A stretch of 64,000 nt of DNA, taken from positions 91,318 through 155,317 of the forward strand of contig KB722740.1 of the NCBI GenBank assembly GCA_000349905.1, read 5' to 3'. This document shows positions 24,006-35,534 of the stretch, one piece after another. Within the stretch, counting starts at the first letter, position 1. Every line of letters starts with the position of its first letter. The translations under genes were made by a program, and so were the position numbers. Source of the stretch: Volvariella volvacea V23. Taxonomy: Eukaryota > Basidiomycota > Agaricomycetes > Agaricales > Pluteaceae. The notes under the pieces were generated by a model, which saw nothing but the letters and a program-made list of their open reading frames with translations, made no database searches and was not told the origin of the DNA.

Positions 24006-25264
24006 ATGGTACACCAGATCTTAGTTTTTCAAGCAAACTTATCAACTAATATACGCTTTTACTTCGGACTAATCAAAATTTGTAGTTGCCACTATCTTTG
24101 CTGACGGCTGCACAAAATAAGCCAATGGTTAGTTCACACTTTCGATTTCAGTCCGCCCAGTTGCCCGAGCCCCAACAAAGTGAACAATGAGGAAGCTGAT
24201 TGCAATGCCCTTGTATTTCCCTTTGGCTCCCTCGTGCTATGTACAACCCACGACACGCACCCATGGTCCGCGGTCAATGAATAACCACAATCCAGCTTGT
24301 TGAACTCAAGAATGGCGAGACATTCAACGGCCATCTAGTCAACTGCGACAACTTTATGAACATCACCCTTCGCGAAGTATACCATACCAACGCTGATGCA
24401 GATCGATTCTGGAAATTGAAGGAGTGCTACATTCGTGGAAGCACGGTATGGGCACCTCTCACCCTTCTACACAGCCTATGCGGGCCTTCTAATTGCTGTT
24501 CCGTTTATCCTTTCGTCCGTATGGCATGATCAAATGAACAACTTGTATCGCTGACTTGGGTCGCTGACGGCTCACACCTTGTCGGCACTCCCGGTCCTGT
24601 TCTCCCTCAAACTGAACTACCTTCGGACGAACGAACAGATAAAGTACCTCCGTGTCCCAGATCAACTCCTCGATGTCGTCAAAGAAGAACAAAACCGTGC
24701 ACGGGAGTCAAGTAGAAGTGCGAGGGGCAATGCGTCTGCAGGCCGGGGTGCGTTTCTTCCTTTTTCCCTCTCTCCATTTCCAGTTTCCAAGATAGCTTCC
24801 CCTTTTACCTTTGCCTTGCTTTCTCTTGCTAATCGTGATCCTTTCCTCCCGCTCATGCCCATCTCTGCTTCTCTCGATCATTTGAAATCCTCGAAATGAA
24901 ATGACGATTATGCTGTATGCTCTTCACACCCGCACTCACGCTCCGCCTTGCCGTCTTGATGCTTTGTCCCACCCATCCACGAACTCGCTTGATTGCTGTC
25001 CCGGCCCTCTTGCAAAAAACGCCACAATCACCCTTACCCGTCTGCCGGGTCACCTATGCTGTTCACGATACAGGAGGAAGAGGCGGCGCCCCACAGCGTG
25101 GTACGTGTTCATCCCTCCTTGGTCTATTCTTAACTCTTTGCACCGGTATCCTAACGTAACCCATTCAAACCTTTCCTTCTTGCCACAATTAAGGTCGCGG
25201 TGGTGTCCGAGGTGGCGCTCCAGCTCGCGGTGGTGCTGTAAGAGGGCGAGGGCGAGGGATGTAA
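24006..25264 (+). CDS. LSM4: U6 snRNA-associated Sm-like protein LSm4
   Basis: Exons 24006-24008, 24086-24127, 24296-24445, 24639-24747, 25074-25100 and 25194-25264 give 402 nt, 133 residues. LSm4 is part of the LSm2-8 ring on U6 snRNA in the nucleus and the LSm1-7 ring in cytoplasmic mRNA decapping. The Sm1 motif is seen in [20 protein letters not shown], then MNITLREVY. The Sm2 motif is [17 protein letters not shown]-terminal RGG-rich tail ([20 protein letters not shown]) is the known disordered tail that promotes P-body assembly. The first exon appears to be the ATG alone, with donor GTACAC; the next exon begins [14 protein letters not shown], which is where other LSm4 proteins have MLPL. 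Introns are unusually long here (77, 168, 193, 326 and 93 nt). Confidence 0.92.
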
Positions 25265-26148
25265 TCCCGGATTATGGAAGTCGTGATCGTGCACTGGATT
25301 CCAAAAGGCTTTCATCATCTCACGTTGCCCGTTCAATCTCACCCAGACCTGTTGCATTGGTTTGCATTAAAGTACATACAGAGTTTCCGATATTGATGCC
25401 GGCTTGTAGCTATCCTCTTTCTTTTCTCTCCGTTAATGGTTAGTGCCCGCAGTATTGCTATCTTTTCGTGCGTCATCCCACGCCATCACCCGGAGTTGGG
25501 TATACAGTATCTGCTTACCAGCCTATAAGTGTAACCCGATCATCGTGCACATTGCACACACCGCGATGACAGACAGCAAATGACAATAGTTGTATAATGC
25601 ACAGGTGTATGTGGTGATATATAATGACAAAAGGTGATAATGGTGTCGATGATGGCGGATTTGTACGACGGTGATGGATGGTTATGGCTATGGTGATGGT
25701 GTATGTAAGGACTGTACGTATACATAATTACAACTCCAAACCAACGGATGAAAGGAAACATCAGTGTCGGCCTGGAATTAAAGGGTAGTGTCCTATATAG
25801 TTAAGCAAGTCTTGGTGTTTGTGCAAAAGATGAGAAGATATTGCGAGGCAGAACAAGAAAAAGTTCCCAGCACGACAACAGCGCACGTATCGATGCACAA
25901 AAGTAAGGAATATCCTGGAGAAAAGTCGCTGGGGATACTCCTTGAATTACTTGGTGGACTTTACTGGACCAGAAAGAAAGCAAAGTGAAGGCGCTCCAGG
26001 CGGAAATTTTCATAGGGAAAGAAGTGAAAGCAAACTTAAATAACCCCCTTTCAAATGAAACGATGGAGGAATAGATAATTTGCAAGGGTCGTGGCAAATA
26101 TGAACAAGAGAAGGAGACTCCAGGATTCTGCGTGGATCCTAGCGTGGA
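25265..26148. other. intergenic between convergent genes
   Basis: An 884-bp 3'-to-3' spacer. A stretch at about 25615-25700 is rich in GGTGAT-like triplets. No gene or RNA is recognised. Confidence 0.45.
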
Positions 26149-28801
26149 TCAGGTATGCCAACCATCACTGGTAAGGGTTTCTTCAACCACAAATTTGAGA
26201 CGTGTGGTGGCAGCAGCAGTTGAACTTGACACTGAAAAAGTAGTTGACGTCGGTGGTGGAGTCGGCGGAGGAGTCGTAAACTCCCAAGGCGGTCTCAACA
26301 CCCATTTACCCTATGGAAGGGGCACAAAATGTTGGTATCAGTATCCACGCTTTGAATAAGGATGAAGAACAATTGAAACGCGGTAACGTAGATCAGGGTA
26401 ACAGCTTGTGGATTTATGATACTCACGGTGAACAACTTGGTCCCAATCGCGATGGTCCGCAAAGCGGAATCCTCGCTTCTCAGCATCATTTTTTCCGCAT
26501 CTTGCTTCGTAAACACGGGAGGATTGAACGCATAAGCGTGCATATGCGAACGGGTCACGGCCGTAGTCGTAACCCCCTGCGCCAGCGTTAGCGCCAAACC
26601 CGAGTCGGGAGAAGCAGGAGCGCCGGTGGTAGCGCTGGAGTTGGTGATGTTCGCATTACTGATACCAGCCTGAGAACGAGTAACCCGAGGTCTCAAGTCC
26701 AAATCCCGTACCGAACCCAAATTTGCACCCACACTCGAGCTCCAATTTCGCGATATCAACCCGTTATTATTAGACGAAGGGGACTTGAAATCCTGCATCT
26801 GCATTTGTGATTCCATGTGCATCCGTATCGTGTTTGGTAATCCAGGGGCGTCGATAGATGTCGGCACATGGAGTTGTATCCTCCTCGAGGCTGATTCTGG
26901 TGATGTTGATCTTGGACTCGGTGATTTCGGACTTGGAGGCGAAGAACAGGAAGAGGATGATGCAGGGAAAATAGGGGGTAGTGAGGATGGTGGTGGCGTC
27001 CATTGAACGCGAAGCTTAAGGGATTGCAGTTTCTTAGCGGGGGATATGGCAGATGCGAGTGATGCCTGGATATTATTATAGAGGGAAAGGGAAAAAAGAA
27101 GTCGGACTTAGTGAAAAGAAGTTACACATGAGATGATAAGGGGGTAGGGATGAACCAGAGTGGAGGAAGGATGATGGGCGAACGAAAAGGGATGGACAGG
27201 ATGAATGCACTTACAATATCTGGGCTTGAAACTACGCATTTCAAGCTCTCCAACCTCGCTAATTTTTTACACAAAAACCCCATATATTCCAACTTTAACT
27301 CCGCTTCTTCGAAAATGACATCCCTAAGACTCCCTGCATGCATTTTAGCAAGATCTTCAATGAAACCCCTTGGGACATTCAGATAAGACCCCGTGTACAG
27401 CATATATGTATGCATCGTGAACGACTCGAGACCAGGTGACGGAATGAGATCAATTATCCATTGCCACAGGTAATTGGGCCCTGTATGCGGTACGGTGCTT
27501 GTTCGGATCGTCAAGTGACGAAGTTTTGGTAGTTGGTGCGCGTGATGGTGCTGAGCAAAGGGTGTATTAATGGAGACTGCAGGAGGGCTGAGACTTCGCC
27601 TAGCTGGGCTTGCAACGGGACTTGCTGGTGGGCTTAGGGGTGGAGGATAGATGCACCCTGGCCTGGAAGCCAGTGATGGTAATGATGTGGATAATTGGGG
27701 ACAACTCGGCCAGGAGAGAAGGACGCAGTCGATATCTAGGGATTCAAGCTCGGGGAGATAGGCTAGGATTTGCGGGATTGCATGCGATTGCACGCCTTTG
27801 AGTCTAAGGGATCTGAGTCCAGGTAGCTGGGATAACACTGAGAGCTGTCGTTACTGTTTGGCTCTGAATTCAGGGAAATAAATGTGACTTACGCTCTGAA
27901 CAAGGATACGCAAAGGCACTGACACCCAACTCGAGATGCGTTAGAGTCCTCCCCATTTCTGACCAGCAGCACAGCATGCTCCTTGGTGGACCCTCCATAC
28001 ACCACAGTGAAAGCTTCTTCAGACCCGTCATGTGAATGATCTGCAACCACGCCAGTTCCCCCAGGTCATTTTGAGTGCGGATAGTAAGTTCTCTGAGGGG
28101 AAGTGTACGAATAAGGGTAAGGAAGGACAAGAGAATCGGATCTGATGTACTTGGGTCAGGTATGAAGGCCGTTGGGGATATCGGTGACAGGGAGAATGGG
28201 CACTCGTCAATCCAGGTGAAGGACTGCAGGTTCTTGCACAATCTAAGAGCCTGGAATGTGTCTCGCGTGACGGTCGGATGATAGTGGTGTATCAGTCCTC
28301 GATGTATTGCGGCTGTCGTGACGCAAAGATGTCAGCGGACGCATTCTGGGAATTGCGGAGAAGGGTGGTATATACAGGTATGAGAAGAGGAGAGGATCGT
28401 GGGCTGAATCCAATGAATGGCCTCGAGGTGGCGTTGGAGAGATGGTATTCACCTGTTTCCGTTATGTGACGGACATACTTTGCGAGATGCGGATGTTGAA
28501 GTAAGGTTGTGGAAGGGTGATGAATGAAACGCTGATAGTGGGTGGAGCGGCAAATGAATGCCTATAAGATGACCATGAAACCCGAGCGACTGACCTTGGA
28601 GCAGGTGGGACGAGACTGCAGCGAGGAGTACAATAGGGGGGTGGCAAAGCGGTTGAAGGCTCTGCTGACGAGACTGCAGGCGTAGAGGTCTCGACGCTCT
28701 GTGAGCTGGGTGAGGATTGGGTAGACGAGATCCAAGGGCAGGTCCTGGGTTCTGAAGGGAGACTTGTGCACCAACGCCGTCCGTCGCTTCACCCTTGTCA
28801 T
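26149..28801 (-). CDS. F-box/LRR protein
   Basis: Six exons (26149-26310, 26427-27065, 27215-27837, 27893-28312, 28453-28561, 28595-28801) sum to 2160 nt, 719 residues. An N-terminal F-box lies at about residues 20-62 (LPLDLVYPILTQLTERRDLY, then CSLVSRAFNRFATPLLYSSL). It should bind Skp1 and make the protein a substrate receptor of an SCF ubiquitin ligase. Leucine-rich segments follow: TLPLRELTIR, MTGLKKLSLWCMEG, LPGLRSLRLKGV, LPELESLDIDCVLL, LPKLRHLTIRTS, KLQSLKLRVQW. A Ser/Pro-rich disordered stretch and a C-terminal end RLKFVVEE come after the LRRs. Start ATG 28801 is the only one before the F-box. Such genes are numerous and fast-evolving in Agaricomycetes, so the substrate cannot be guessed. 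Confidence 0.88.
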
Positions 28802-28980
28802 TCTTCAGCGCTTCAACCAGAATCAGAACACCACCACGCCTCTAGCGTCGAGCGTCGAATGTCGAAAACAGAAAGCAAAAAGCGGGAATTGTCTGGGACG
28901 GCGAGGGAGTGCACGGCCGGGTTTTATGGGCTGGTAATTTATACTGGATTAGCATTTTGCCTCGAAACTGGATGGCAACT

Positions 28981-29005
28981 GGGGGTCGGGGAGGGGGTCT
29001 GGGGG
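28981..29005 (+). promoter_or_regulatory. G-quadruplex motif in divergent promoter
   Basis: G-runs of 5, 4, 5 and 5, separated by TC, A and TCT, fit a canonical four-run quadruplex. It sits almost exactly midway between the two divergent start codons (28801 minus, 29177 plus), so it could affect both. The function is inference. Confidence 0.5.
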
Positions 29006-29176
29006 TGAACATCGCAATTGCCACTCGTGGCTCTCAGCCTGACTGACCGAGCACACCGAACGAGGAATCCAGAGATTGCTCATCCACATCCGCCCGACTG
29101 CCGGATCGTTTCATCTCACCCCTGTCCACCACCCCCTCCCACCTCCCTCTTCCCCGCACGAATCTCATCGCCAGAT

Positions 29177-30532
29177 ATGTTTTATATCATCGGTCTTGGC
29201 TTGTGTGACGAAAAGGACATCACCCTACGCGGTCTCGAGGTCATCTCTCCTCATTTGTTTTCTGTCGCCGAGCTCACCATGTCCTAGGCAATCAAGGCCT
29301 CGTCTCGGGTCTACTTGGAGGCATACACGAGCATTCTTATGGTGCAGAAAGACCGTCTGGTCCGTGGCATCCACAACACCAGCAACGAGTGTGCTGAAGA
29401 TTTGGCAGGAGGCATTTTATGAAAAAGAGATCATCGTGGCCGATCGAGATATGGTCGAAACACAGAGTGACGACATCCTTCATAGCGCTGACAAGGAGGA
29501 CGTCTCGCTACTCGTTGTCGGTGATCCATTCGGGTAATACGCCTGCCCGTCCCCGATTTCTGTCCACCCATCCGTTCTTCCACAGAGCGACGACGCACAC
29601 CGATATCATCCTGCGCGCCCGCGCACTCAAAATCCCGACGCGCATAATCCACAATGCATCCATCATGAACGCAGTCGGTTGCTGTGGTCTGCAGCTCTAC
29701 AATTTCGGCCAAACTGTCTCTCTCGTCTTCTTTACAGATACATGGAAACCCGACAGCTTCTACGACCGCATACAACAAAACTCCCAACTCGGGCTTCACA
29801 CCCTGGTATTACTCGACATCAAGGTCAAAGAACAAAGCGAAGAGAACCTGGCAAGGTGTGTAAAGCACCCTGTCGATGACCCATGTCGATCTAGTCACGC
29901 CCCGGTCATCCGCTTGCAGCGGAATTTCCGCCGATTGAATGCAGGTTGCCATTCAGAAGACTTGCGCTACGGCGTTCTACTTCCTAGTCCCATACCTAGA
30001 GTTAATGCAAGGGGGATCACCCAATTCTCCCCTGGCGATCCTCCCGCATACCGAGATTTTTTATATTTGTCCTATTTTTTTCGGGGTCCACCCCCCTCCT
30101 GTACCCTGGGTTTCCTTGGATTCCCACCTTGTCCTGTTCACCTGATCCACCCTTTCTGACGTGTTATGACCTCTCAGGGGTAGAAAAATCTACGAACCAC
30201 CGCGATACATGTCAATTCCTCTTGCGGTCTCCCAGCTCCTCGAAACGGAGTCGACCCGTCAATCCGGGATACTCGATGCTGACAAAACACTTGCTATCGC
30301 TCTTTCCCGCGTAGGTGGGCTTGAGGGCGAACAGCAAAAAATTGTTTCCGGCACGCTGAGGGATCTGCAAAACGCTCCAAAGGAGGTATTTGGAGAACCT
30401 TTGCACAGTTTGGTCATTGTCGGCAAAAGATTGCATCATTTAGAAGTCGAATACGCGGAAGAATTTGCGGTAGATAAGGAGAACTGGAGAAAGGTAGCTA
30501 GCGAGGTTTATGGCGTTGCGTTAGAAGGGTGA
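29177..30532 (+). CDS. DPH5: diphthine methyl ester synthase (diphthamide biosynthesis)
   Basis: Exons 29177-29239, 29288-29359, 29409-29533, 29586-29855 and 30178-30532 give 885 nt, 294 residues, close to the usual ~285-300. DPH5 is the SAM-dependent methyltransferase that methylates the modified histidine of translation elongation factor 2, the second stage of diphthamide synthesis in the cytosol. Seen: the N-terminus [31 protein letters not shown], the SAM-site segment [37 protein letters not shown], and the C-terminal [10 protein letters not shown] and [14 protein letters not shown]. The last intron (29856-30177) is 322 nt, far longer than the others at about 50 nt. It is divergent from the F-box gene with 375 bp between starts. 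Confidence 0.94.
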
Positions 30533-32973
30533 ACGCCTGGGTTCGAGATCGTTGTGCGCTTAGATAACTTTGAACAATCTTGATAACTTTATCCATCTAA
30601 TCCAGGCTTCAGATACCTACTTTATCGCAATCCAAGAACCTCAGGCCGTTCTCTATGCACGGGATAGGGCTAACCACTTCGAATCGACAATCTTTCATTC
30701 ATTCCTTCGAATTCCATTACATCATGATACCTAATCCATCACGACCATATGGTACGTATACCACTAGCGCTGTATTACCGCACCCCACTTCAAGCAAACA
30801 TCATTAACTGAACCTACCTCGTATAGACAATGTTGCTGAGATATGGGGTATGAGGAGCCCGAAATCACCTTTGGGACCTCCGTTCCATGGTGCCGGTGCC
30901 TCCGGTACAACACTGTATCGAGAACAAACAAGAAAATAGATTCAGCTCTGGATCTGACGCGACCATAATCGTGACCCTAGGGACTCAACGAATGAGGATC
31001 TCAAACTTCATGAGAGGTGTACTCGGACATAAACAACACGTCCGAATTCAAACCCATGTTGAATGTGGACATAGCACAATTGGATTTAACTTGAGGGTAT
31101 CGGCACACTGGTAGTAGCCGGTTTTTTTTTTGGCATTGGGTCTGTGCCTGGTCTTCAATTATCGCAATCCCCAATCGAAGTTCAATGAGCACCAGCCTGA
31201 TCCTGAGCGCCCGAGGACCCACAACGATTTCGAAGCTGCACGTTCATATGCATCGAGCACATCGTGTACCCAACCACCGGGCCCGGGATCGCCATAGACT
31301 CTATCTACGGGCGCAAAACCCTTCTTATGGACGCAACTTTAAGCTATATTTATCCACGCGGTTGGAGTAAATTCGATGGCGGTGATCTGCCATGAAGTGG
31401 GGGTTTCATCGGAGCAATAGGCGCCCATAAATTTTACACAGCCATCGTTTATGGGCGATAGTGCCAGTGTCCTAGGCCTTTATTACCCGAGAAACCTGAG
31501 CGTCGACTGCGCAGTACTGTGCTAGTGACTAGTCCCAGTGACAATGAACACGTATACCGCCCGACAGTGTCGATCATCCCACATCTACACCAAGTAGCTT
31601 GGTATGTGAAATCAGTATGCAGTGCTCCCGCAGCCCCGACGCTAGTACATAGAAAGCAGCTCCAGGACCAGACAGGACCGCATCCGATTATCCATACAGC
31701 CTCATCCTGAGCGCTGACCAGCCCCAGCAATAAAAAGTACTCATTAGGGGTCTACCCTGCAGCACTGCAACCACCGGCTACGTCACCCTGTCAAAAAGTT
31801 AAAAGAATAGCAGGGAATTCAATAAACTTGAATGAAGAAGTCGTGTGTACGCGAATGGACAATCGCCCGTCCTCATGACCATTGTATGTGACCATACGAG
31901 TGTCCATCTCGGTCTTGTCGGTTGCCAGTGTGCTGGCAGAACCTGGCGCCTGACGCGTGAGGGTTCAAGTAGGTTAGCCAGGGGGTGTTTTCTCTTTTCA
32001 ATTCAATTGTATTCGAATGGATAGCTGCTAACGCATTGAAGTATATATAGACATATATATACAACTCTATGAAAAACTCAAGTTACTCTTCATTAATATT
32101 ACTGTAAATGCATTGGCAGGTGGCACAGTGGCTGGCACCAGCAGCTGCTGTCAAACGATCCTGAACCCAATAGAACTCAGGCAGAATGAACCGTATATCA
32201 TAGTATGATCCACGTGCCCATATCGTATACTGGATACTGAATACTGTGCATGTGTATCGAATCCGATACAGTATCCTACCTAACACAAAATATCCTCTCA
32301 CGGTGATCCAACTGAAGCGCTCAGGAATATGGATTCAGTATCAGCCGAGGAGAACTGGGAGCCTGACAGCCTGACTGGCGTTATTCTTTTGTGCTTTTCG
32401 AACTTGTGGCCATGGCATCCCGAGTCCGAGTCGCCATTCTAAGCACACCGAAGATCTGCCGCCTCAGGCTACCGTTTCGGGACCAATCAAAAGACAGCTT
32501 TCTTGCCATGCCAGGCCATTGCCCATACACGGAAGAATGATAGTGATGACTTCTGTCGGGGTACAGGGCGATAGAGAAGCTTGGGCTGTATGGGAGCATG
32601 TCAGATTTCAGGGGGTGACATGCCGAGTCGAGTCGATAACGCATAACCGAGGGTAAATGAGCTAAATAGACCACAACCAGCAATTGAGCTGACACTGAAG
32701 CGCTCAACTCGCGCAACAATCTGTTTGAACAGTATCAAACAAACCAGAGAAGTCGATGCAAAGTTCAGAAATTCTCTATTCGTAGCTTCCAAAGTATTCC
32801 ATCGAGATATCAATAATTGAAAAAAGAAGAACGAAGAACAAGGAACAAAGAGATGAATCAAAGAAACAGAAACAGAACCCGAGTTCCAGAACTTGACACA
32901 CTCAACCATTCACATCTATTTGGTCACGATATATTTGTAAGCCTCCAAACGTCTGGGTAGGAGTTTGCACTCT
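30533..32973. other. gene-poor stretch of 2.4 kb
   Basis: No spliced or unspliced model is convincing on either strand. A nested inverted repeat at 32232-32276 is described separately, and a short AT microsatellite-like run lies near 32041-32062. Nothing else is recognised. Confidence 0.4.
32232..32276. repeat. nested inverted repeat
   Basis: Outer arms GGATACTG (32232-32239) and CAGTATCC (32269-32276) are exact reverse complements. An inner pair, TGTATCG (32253-32259) and CGATACA (32264-32270), is also perfect, with a 4-nt loop. The inner right arm overlaps the outer right arm by two bases, so the two hairpins are alternatives. It could be a worn mobile-element end or an extrudable cruciform. 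Confidence 0.5.
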
Positions 32974-35534
32974 TCAGGGTGTAGCACGTCCAGGCCATCT
33001 GCGTAGCATAATGAAAGAAGAGAAGAGAATGAAATGTTTGGGGGTGGAGGGAAAAGAAACAAAGTCGCCCGTCAGTTCATCGGCGTTTCATGCTCGTTCG
33101 GGATCAGGGCCCAATCGAGGTGGTAGCTCGACTCACCTTGGGTAAAGCGAGCATTCCCTCACGGTGTATCTGTTGGCCAACCAAGCAAGGAATCTCTGCA
33201 CACACGTCAAGTCAGCTCCAGCTAGTTCATTCAAACAGGATGACGTCCATGATATCGCGTAGAACACAATGATTCCACGCGCACAGTCAAATCATCCAAG
33301 AAGCCTGGAAATAGGGCTTACCTCGACACCAAGACCATATCCACCGTGTTCACATGTCCCATACTTTCTCTGATCTGTGAACCAGTAGTAAGGTTCGGGA
33401 TCAATACCTTCTCTCTTGTAGGCCGCCAGTAATTCTTCCATGTCAGCAATCCTCATTGATCCACCTGTAATTCAACAAAAAGGACGGCGCATGCGTGAGC
33501 TGCTATCTTTTACACGGAGATTTTGAATGGGAGAATGGCTTGGGTGCATAGCGTGGTAGGGTGCCTCACGTACCAACAATCTCTCCAACGTTGGGCATCA
33601 GAAGATCACAACTCTCCGTGAACACCATCTTCTTTCCATCAGCAGCAGCAACAGCGTCACCATCAGATTGAATCTTCTTCATATAGAATGCTTTCAATTC
33701 TGCTGGGAAACTGTGTAAAAACACAGGTTTCCCAATAATATCAGTCATTTGACGCTCAGCGGCTTCTGCAATATCGTCGCCAACGGCGTGGTCTACCATC
33801 TTCACTTGTCCGCTTTCATCCTTGATCACGTTGCCTTCGGGGTCTTCGGCAGGATGCTGAATTTTATGCTCGTTCAACCATTTAATTGCATCCACGTAAG
33901 AAAATCGCAAGAACGGTCTAGATGGAGCTTGAAAGTCGGGGTTCAGTTGCTTAATTAAAGCTGCTGAGATGGGGTTGGCGAGGAGTATGTCAACTGTTTC
34001 ACAAATCTAGGTAGACAGAGATAAGTCCAAAAACCATGATTTGGAACGGGTTTATTGGAGGTAACGGGTGATGGAGTTCATTCAGAAGCAGAAGTAGAGA
34101 AAATTAATGAGCTTGATCCCGTGCCAAAAGGTTCAATTTAGACTTACTATGGTTTCAATATGCGTCATCAGATCGTCAAAGGTAATGAAAGCCAGCTCTC
34201 CCTCCAGGTGGGTATATTCACTTAAATGACGTCGCGTATGGCTACCAAGATGGTATCCTAGTCAGGAATATGAAGTCGCTCCAAACTAAAACTCCTCACC
34301 TGTTCTCCGCTCGGAAACTCTCTTGGACACAGAATACATCCCCCAAGCTTGGGAGGCAAGTTTCGAGATACAATTGCGAACTCTGAGTCAAGAAGGCGGG
34401 TTGTCCATAATAATCCAGCTTGAACAAAGTCGCGCCTCCTTCGACCTGAGTCTGCACCAGACAAGGTGGTGTAACTTCCAACAGATCATGAGAAGTTAAG
34501 GACTGGCGGAATGCGCTAAGCAAATACGATCGGAGACGAAGCACGCTAGACGCCGTTTCTCCACGGAGAACAAGGTGCCTCAAGTCTGCCATGATCGAGG
34601 GGTCGGATTTCTGCAATCGAGGGTGAAGCGCATGTAACTATCGACTTCCATCATGAATAGGAAACAATCGGTACACACCTCGTTTAATCTGTTGGTGAAA
34701 GCGTCATCACCTCCTGGTGCATTTCCGACGACTTTCCAGAAGTCGACAATGAGTTCATGCCCACCAGGTGCTGTCTTTCCTTCTGGGACTGGCTGAAGTG
34801 TTCCTACAAGCTCAACCGATGATTCGAGAGTAAAGGTAAGGGCGTCATAAGTTTGAGCCTAGGCCAGCATATAGTCTAGTCAGCTAATAATCCCGTCTAT
34901 ATGCGGTGGTTAGAATCGCGTAGAATACTTACAACAATCCCGGAAAGCACTGATTGCAAGTATCCCGTGCCATCGCGAAGCACGATGAAGATGATATCCT
35001 TCTGCTGACGGAGACGGTGAACCCAACCAAATACACGGACTCGTTTCGATCGGAGGTCGGCCAAGTTGACAAGCTTAGCCTGAAATAAAGTCCATACCAA
35101 CATCAGCCTACTGTAGAACGCTCGATGCAAGCAATTGCGATCGCTATCATCTCGCAATATCCGCGGCGCGTGCCAACAAAGCTCACCTTGACAGGCTGAG
35201 GCAAAGAGGTGTCTTCAGTAAGTACAATTTTCTTGCTTTCCTCGAGCAACTTTTCCCTTCGCTCTTTCTCCTCTCCCTTTTCCTTAGCCTCTCGTTCGGC
35301 CAATTCTTCTGCTTTTTTGCGCTTCTTTTCGATACCGTCCGCCGTTTTCTTGGCTTTCTTCAAAGAGGACTGGGTAGGCTCCTCATACGGCGCATTGGCA
35401 TCTTTTCTAATGACAAACGATGCAGTCAAACTATGGGTGTACACTGCAAATCCCAAAGATTGGTATGGCTTCTCTATGGAGCCGTCACCAGTGGTATCTG
35501 AGCCTGTCGCTTCGTCGATGTGGATTGGTGCCAT
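32974..35534 (-). CDS. DED81: cytosolic asparaginyl-tRNA synthetase
   Basis: Nine exons (32974-32998, 33137-33195, 33322-33464, 33574-34006, 34148-34241, 34300-34610, 34679-34858, 34933-35079, 35187-35534) sum to 1740 nt, 579 residues. It charges tRNA-Asn with asparagine. Domains in order: a eukaryote-specific N-terminal extension with a long Lys/Glu helix (residues ~45-105), an OB-fold anticodon-binding domain ([20 protein letters not shown]), then a class II catalytic core. Motif 2 is [22 protein letters not shown] and motif 3 is [13 protein letters not shown], with the family C-terminus [11 protein letters not shown] then RATP. At the motif 2 junction the first AG breaks the frame; the acceptor at 34242 restores it. 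There is no mitochondrial presequence, and it is the cytosolic type by its N-terminal extension. Confidence 0.96.

Noticed and set aside
24748..25073. Intronic C/D snoRNA in LSM4
   Set aside because: ATGA-like and CTGA-like words occur but no proper C box (RTGATGA) with terminal stem.
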